Below, piece by piece: positions 60,853-64,000 of a DNA stretch of 64,000 bases. Each line of letters opens with the position of its first letter. Positions within the stretch are counted from its first letter, which is position 1. The position numbers and the translations under genes are program-made. Below the pieces are notes generated by a model that saw nothing but the letters and a program-made list of their open reading frames with translations, searched no databases and was not told where the DNA came from. Origin of the DNA: Nocardioides sp. TRM66260-LWL (GTDB lineage Bacteria; Actinomycetota; Actinomycetes; Propionibacteriales; Nocardioidaceae); the NCBI RefSeq assembly GCF_020075545.1, contig NZ_JAIQZK010000001.1:682001-746000 (forward strand), read 5' to 3'.

Positions 60853-62390
60853 TGCCCACCACCACCCTCCGGAACCGTGGCAGCGGCCGCGACATGGCCG
60901 CCCTGCTGTCGGACTTCGGCCACGACCTGCCCACGATCCCCACGCTCGCGCCGGAGACCAAGGAGCCCCGGATCTTCAAGTACGCCCCGCGCCGCGGGGC
61001 CGCGCGCCGCGGCCGCGGATGGGCGCCCGCCTCCGCCCCGGCGCAGGCCTGGCGGATGACCAGCGACCAGGCTCCGGTGTTCTGGCCGTTCGTGTCCGCG
61101 CCGGCCCTGCCCCCGACCGGGGCGCAGATGGGCGTCGACCAGCTCTCCGGCGGCTCGTTCTACTGCGACCCGTTCGGGTGGGTGCTGCGCGACGACGTGC
61201 CGGCGACCAACCCCAACATCTTCCAGTTCGCCAAGCCGGGAAGCGGCAAGTCCGGCACCACCAAGGCGTTCTGCACCCGGATGATGCCCTTCGGCTACCG
61301 CACCCTGGTCACCGGCGACGTCAAGGACGAGTACGAGTCCCTGTGCCGCGCGCTCGGTGTCGAGCCCTTCGTCATCGCCCCCGGCTTCTCGGCCCGGGTC
61401 AACCCGCTGTCCATGGGGCCGCTCGGCGACGGGTGGGAGAAGCTCTCGGCCGAGGAGGCCCAGAGGCGCGCCACCATCATCTTCAAGCGGTGGCTGGTCC
61501 TGGTCCGCGGCCTGGTCGGCTCCATGAAGATCGACGACGAGCGGCGGGTGCCCTTCGGCCCCGACGAGTCCGACGTCGTCCGCAACGCGCTGCAGATCCT
61601 CACCGGCTACGCCGCCGGCAACACGGTGCTGCAGGAGACGACCATCCCGCGACTGTGGGACCTGCTCCGCAACCCCACCGAGGAGCTCGTCCGGGCCTGC
61701 GAGTACGCGAACCCCCGCGTGTTCCTCGACGAGACCCGGCTGCTGCGCAACGCGCTCGGCGAGCTGGTCACCGGCACCCTGGCCGGCCTCTTCGACGACT
61801 TCACCAACATCGAGGTCGACTGGCGCGCCCCGATCCAGTCGTTCAGCCTCTCCCGGCTCGACGGCCTGGGCGACGAGGCCGTGGGCATCGCGCTGCTGTG
61901 CATGAACTCCTGGGGCCGCGGCCTGCGGGAGATCGCCGAACCCGGCGACCTGCGCATCGTCGTGCGCGACGAGGTCTGGAAGCAGATGCGTCTCGGCACC
62001 GCCGCGGTGGCCAGCTTCGACGCCGACCTGCGACTCTCCCGCGGCATGGCCGGCAAGGGCGGAGACATCCAGTTCTGCAACCTCCACAAGCCCTCCGACC
62101 TGCTCTCGGTCGGCGACGCTGACTCCCAGGCCGCGATGATCGCCAAGGACCTCCTCGAACTGGCCGACATCAAGATCCTCGGCGCCCAGAAGCCCCGCGT
62201 CGCCCGCGAGCTCGACTCGATGCTCGGGCTCGGCCCGATCGCCCAGGACCTCGTCTCCGGGTGGGCGATGCAGGACAAGGGTCGCGCGCTGTGGTGCGTC
62301 GGCGACGCCACCTACAAGGTCCAGACGGTGCTCCACCCGCTGGAGAAGAAGCTCTACTACACCAACGAGGCCATCGAGGCCGCTCTTTAG
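60852..62390 (+). CDS. VirB4-like conjugation ATPase
   Basis: 512 residues. Walker A AKPGSGKSGTT at 127-137, Walker B LRIVVRDEVWKQM (about 370-382, with the Asp-Glu pair) and a late RecA motif region (FCNLHKPSDLLSVG). It carries only the ATPase half of VirB4, because the N-terminal half is in the preceding protein. It energises assembly of the transfer machine or DNA passage. The frame is open far upstream, but the ATG at 60852 overlapping the previous stop is the clear start. Confidence 0.88.
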   Translation: MPTTTLRNRGSGRDMAALLSDFGHDLPTIPTLAPETKEPRIFKYAPRRGAARRGRGWAPASAPAQAWRMTSDQAPVFWPFVSAPALPPTGAQMGVDQLSGGSFYCDPFGWVLRDDVPATNPNIFQFAKPGSGKSGTTKAFCTRMMPFGYRTLVTGDVKDEYESLCRALGVEPFVIAPGFSARVNPLSMGPLGDGWEKLSAEEAQRRATIIFKRWLVLVRGLVGSMKIDDERRVPFGPDESDVVRNALQILTGYAAGNTVLQETTIPRLWDLLRNPTEELVRACEYANPRVFLDETRLLRNALGELVTGTLAGLFDDFTNIEVDWRAPIQSFSLSRLDGLGDEAVGIALLCMNSWGRGLREIAEPGDLRIVVRDEVWKQMRLGTAAVASFDADLRLSRGMAGKGGDIQFCNLHKPSDLLSVGDADSQAAMIAKDLLELADIKILGAQKPRVARELDSMLGLGPIAQDLVSGWAMQDKGRALWCVGDATYKVQTVLHPLEKKLYYTNEAIEAAL

Positions 62391-62908
62391 AAGTTCGCGC
62401 GAATTTTGACGGTTCTGCGACGAACCTGAGCATACGCAACGTCCTCGAGTGTGTGCGGACACTCAGGTTCGGAGAAGCCGGGGACGTGGCATTTCGTGTG
62501 CCAGATCTGGAGCCGCCACCGAGAAGGAGTAGCGGCGATCGGGCCGGCCCCGCGGGTTCACCGTTGGCGGTTCCCTTTGCGGTGATGGGGCCCTCACACC
62601 TCCGAGGGCAGGCGTCCCCGCGAGTACGTCGTAGAGCGGAACCCAGATGCCGCGCCGCGACCGCGAGCATGTTGGGCGCGCTTGCACTGCACAGTGACCG
62701 GCCAAGTGTGCGGCGGAGGCCGCGACGCGGGCCCGGTCAGCCGGGGCCCGCGTCGTCGATCATGATTCCGGTTCTCGGTGAGACAGTGCTGTATGTCGTA
62801 GTTTGGACTGCCTGACCCACGCTGACCTACGGGTCGACCCCTTGTGCCGGCTTGGAACGAACGCACCCGGCCGTGGAGCTATGGCCACGAGGGTCACCGG
62901 ACCGACCT
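62391..62908. other. Intergenic stretch of 518 bases
   Basis: No gene supported on either strand. It holds TTCGCGCGAA (62394-62403) directly after the ATPase stop, a TTGACG box (62406-62411), a 10-bp inverted repeat CGAACCTGAG / CTCAGGTTCG (62421-62430 and 62462-62471, 31 bases apart), and a perfect GC hairpin (62724-62754). Base use after 62480 looks non-coding. It may be the boundary of the transfer module; no tRNA or integrase is present to support an attachment site. Confidence 0.4.
62724..62754 (+). terminator. GC hairpin between transfer operon and Csp gene
   Basis: Perfect 11-bp stem GACGCGGGCCC / GGGCCCGCGTC with a 9-base loop. Lies between the VirB4-like gene and the convergent Csp gene and could end both transcripts. 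Confidence 0.5.
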
Positions 62909-63313
62909 CTACGCCAGATTGGCGAGGAGGTCGCGGCAGGCTTGTTCGCAGCGTCGGCAGGCTTCGGCGCAGATACGGCAGTGCTCGTGCATGTCGGCAT
63001 GGCTTTCGCACTCGTCGCCGCATGCCTTGCAGGCGGTCGCGCAGGCTTCCAGGAACGCTCGGGTCACATTCGCGTCGTACCCGGTGTGGCGTGACAACGC
63101 GTTCCCGGTGGCGACGCAGATGTCGGCGCAGTCGAGATCAGTACGAATGCACTTGGTCAATTCGGCGACCATGTCCTCCGACAGACACGCGTCGGCACAC
63201 GCGGTACAAATCTGTGCGCACTCGAAACAGGCCGCGATGCACTCGGCCAGCTTTTCCTTGTCGATGTTGCCCAAGTCCTTCGGGTAAGCCTCCAGCATCT
63301 TGGTGTGAGCCAC
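62909..63313 (-). CDS. Cytosolic copper storage protein (Csp3-like four-helix bundle)
   Basis: 134 residues, GTG start 5 bases after GAGGAGGAACC. Eighteen Cys spaced as CxxxC and CxxC along four helices (25, 29, 32, 36, 39, 43, 55, 62, 66, 91, 95, 98, 102, 112, 115, 119, 122, 126), plus His. This matches Csp-type bundles that hold many Cu(I) ions inside. No signal peptide, so the cytosolic Csp3 subtype. Divergent from an ArsR-family gene that may sense metal. Confidence 0.9.
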   Translation of the reverse strand: MAHTKMLEAYPKDLGNIDKEKLAECIAACFECAQICTACADACLSEDMVAELTKCIRTDLDCADICVATGNALSRHTGYDANVTRAFLEACATACKACGDECESHADMHEHCRICAEACRRCEQACRDLLANLA

Positions 63314-63444
63314 GGTTCCTCCTCTGGTTACGGCGGCGGGGTCATCCCGGCATGGTGCTCTTGATCCGCCGCTCTCCTGACGTCTGTACCCAACCGGACG
63401 AGCATCATCCGCATAGCCGCACGGATATCGGGTACTTCCGCGGG

Positions 63445-63882
63445 GTGACTGACGACCATCCGGTCCGCGCTCGCGTAGACGCGCCCGACCAGAACACCGG
63501 TGGCGGCGACCGGCACCAGCACCCGGTCGATCCGAGACGGGTTGCCTTGGCCCGCGAGCGCCTGCCGTCGGCAGAGGAGGGAGACCGGCTCACCAGCGTG
63601 CTCTCGCTGATGGCCGATCCCACCCGGGCACGACTGTTGTACGCGCTTGACGTGGTCGAGGAGCTTTGTGTGGGCGACCTCGCCATTGCGTTGTCGGTGA
63701 GCGAAGACGCAGTCTCCTACGGACTTCGGGTGCTGCGTACCGCCGGGCTGGTGAGACGACGCAAGGAGGGCCGGATCGTGTACTACCGGCTCGCAGAGGG
63801 CTTTCCCGAGCCACTTCGTCAGCACTGTCTACGTCAGCTCATCGAGATGTCTCGCGCTCCGATCGAGGACGACGACGTCTGA
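63445..63882 (+). CDS. ArsR-family metal regulator (CmtR-like)
   Basis: 145 residues from a GTG. Winged helix: LMADPTRARLLYALDVVEELCVGDLAIALSVSEDAVSYGLRVLRTAGLV, wing RRRKEGRIVYYRLA. The LCVGDLA helix start with Cys is the position of the CmtR/CadC sensing Cys; His near the C-terminus (LRQHCLRQL) adds Cys and His. The N-terminal 40 residues are His/Arg-rich and may be overcalled. Likely regulates the gene that begins at 63941 and perhaps the divergent csp. Confidence 0.8.
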   Translation: MTDDHPVRARVDAPDQNTGGGDRHQHPVDPRRVALARERLPSAEEGDRLTSVLSLMADPTRARLLYALDVVEELCVGDLAIALSVSEDAVSYGLRVLRTAGLVRRRKEGRIVYYRLAEGFPEPLRQHCLRQLIEMSRAPIEDDDV

Positions 63883-63940
63883 CGCCGAGCTGAGCGACAT
63901 CAACTACCGCAACTGACCCCCATCGGAAAGGGCAATCCCC

Positions 63941-64000
63941 ATGTCATCGCCTCATACGCAGAAGCCGTCCGGTGCCAGCGAGCCCAGTGACCGGGAGAAG
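63941..64000 (+). CDS. Start of a gene cut by the window end
   Basis: ATG with GAAAGGG 8-10 bases upstream; 20 codons visible (MSSPHTQKPSGASEPSDREK), hydrophilic, open at the edge. Its place just after an ArsR/CmtR-type regulator suggests a metal transporter, but nothing in the visible part proves it. Confidence 0.5.
   Translation, partial: MSSPHTQKPSGASEPSDREK

Noticed and set aside
62391-62908. tRNA gene or attachment site at the end of the transfer operon
   Set aside because: The hairpins present do not build a cloverleaf and there is no CCA-type acceptor stem or repeated att core that I could see.

Overview
The window is high-GC DNA with dense gene packing, many GTG starts, 1-4 base gene overlaps and typical actinobacterial families (DUF3093, DUF4229, DUF6153, SARP/BTAD-type regulators, SCO6880-like conjugation proteins). 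It comes from an actinomycete. A Nocardioides-like or other Propionibacteriales host is my best guess, but family rank is inference. I saw no rRNA, tRNA, CRISPR array, integrase, relaxase or transposase.

Layout. (1) 0-4 kb: ordinary chromosomal genes (thioesterase, acyltransferase, a coupled transglutaminase / BtrH-like pair, TetR regulator), followed by about 1.1 kb with no convincing gene. (2) 5.1-32.7 kb: a metal, thiol-redox and cytochrome c maturation island. It holds a ZIP transporter, a VanY-type peptidase, two paralogous polytopic membrane proteins flanking a cupredoxin-like lipoprotein, a histidine kinase, Lnt, a long operon DUF3105-DUF305-TlpA-ResB-CcsB-CopC-CopD/CtaG, an M56 peptidase, an ArsR-CDF-CDF operon, a BlaI/CopY repressor, CcdA, DsbA, VKOR, a small thioredoxin-like protein, a second CopD and a FliL-like protein. 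Seven intergenic sites related to CTACT-N6-AGTAG sit in front of most of these units. They look like the operators of the BlaI/CopY repressor encoded in the middle of the island. (3) 32.9-35.1 kb: a methyltransferase, DUF4229 and an XRE regulator. (4) 35.4-47.5 kb: a Tad-type pilus/secretion operon (SAF protein, MinD-like ATPase, TadA, TadB, TadC, four small DERGS-motif pilin/TadE-like proteins, a LysM-BTAD protein split by an in-frame amber codon, lipoproteins), closed by two strong hairpins. (5) 47.9-52.4 kb, on the opposite strand: a copper module (His-rich lipoprotein, DUF305, DUF6153, YHS-type P1B ATPase) with a CsoR-like palindrome in front of the ATPase. (6) 52.9-62.4 kb: a repeat-rich control region followed by a type IV secretion-like operon ending in SCO6880-like and VirB4-like proteins. 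(7) 62.9-64 kb: a Csp3-type copper storage protein, an ArsR regulator and the start of one more gene.

How it works together (inference). Periplasmic copper proteins (CopC, DUF305, cupredoxin-like), export and storage (P1B ATPase, Csp3), uptake or cofactor delivery (CopD/CtaG) and thiol chemistry for apocytochrome c (CcdA, TlpA/ResA, ResB/CcsB, DsbA/VKOR) are grouped so that copper handling and respiratory cofactor assembly can be controlled together. The pilus and type IV modules suggest that at least the right half belongs to a mobile element, such as an integrative conjugative element or large plasmid, that carries the copper genes as cargo.
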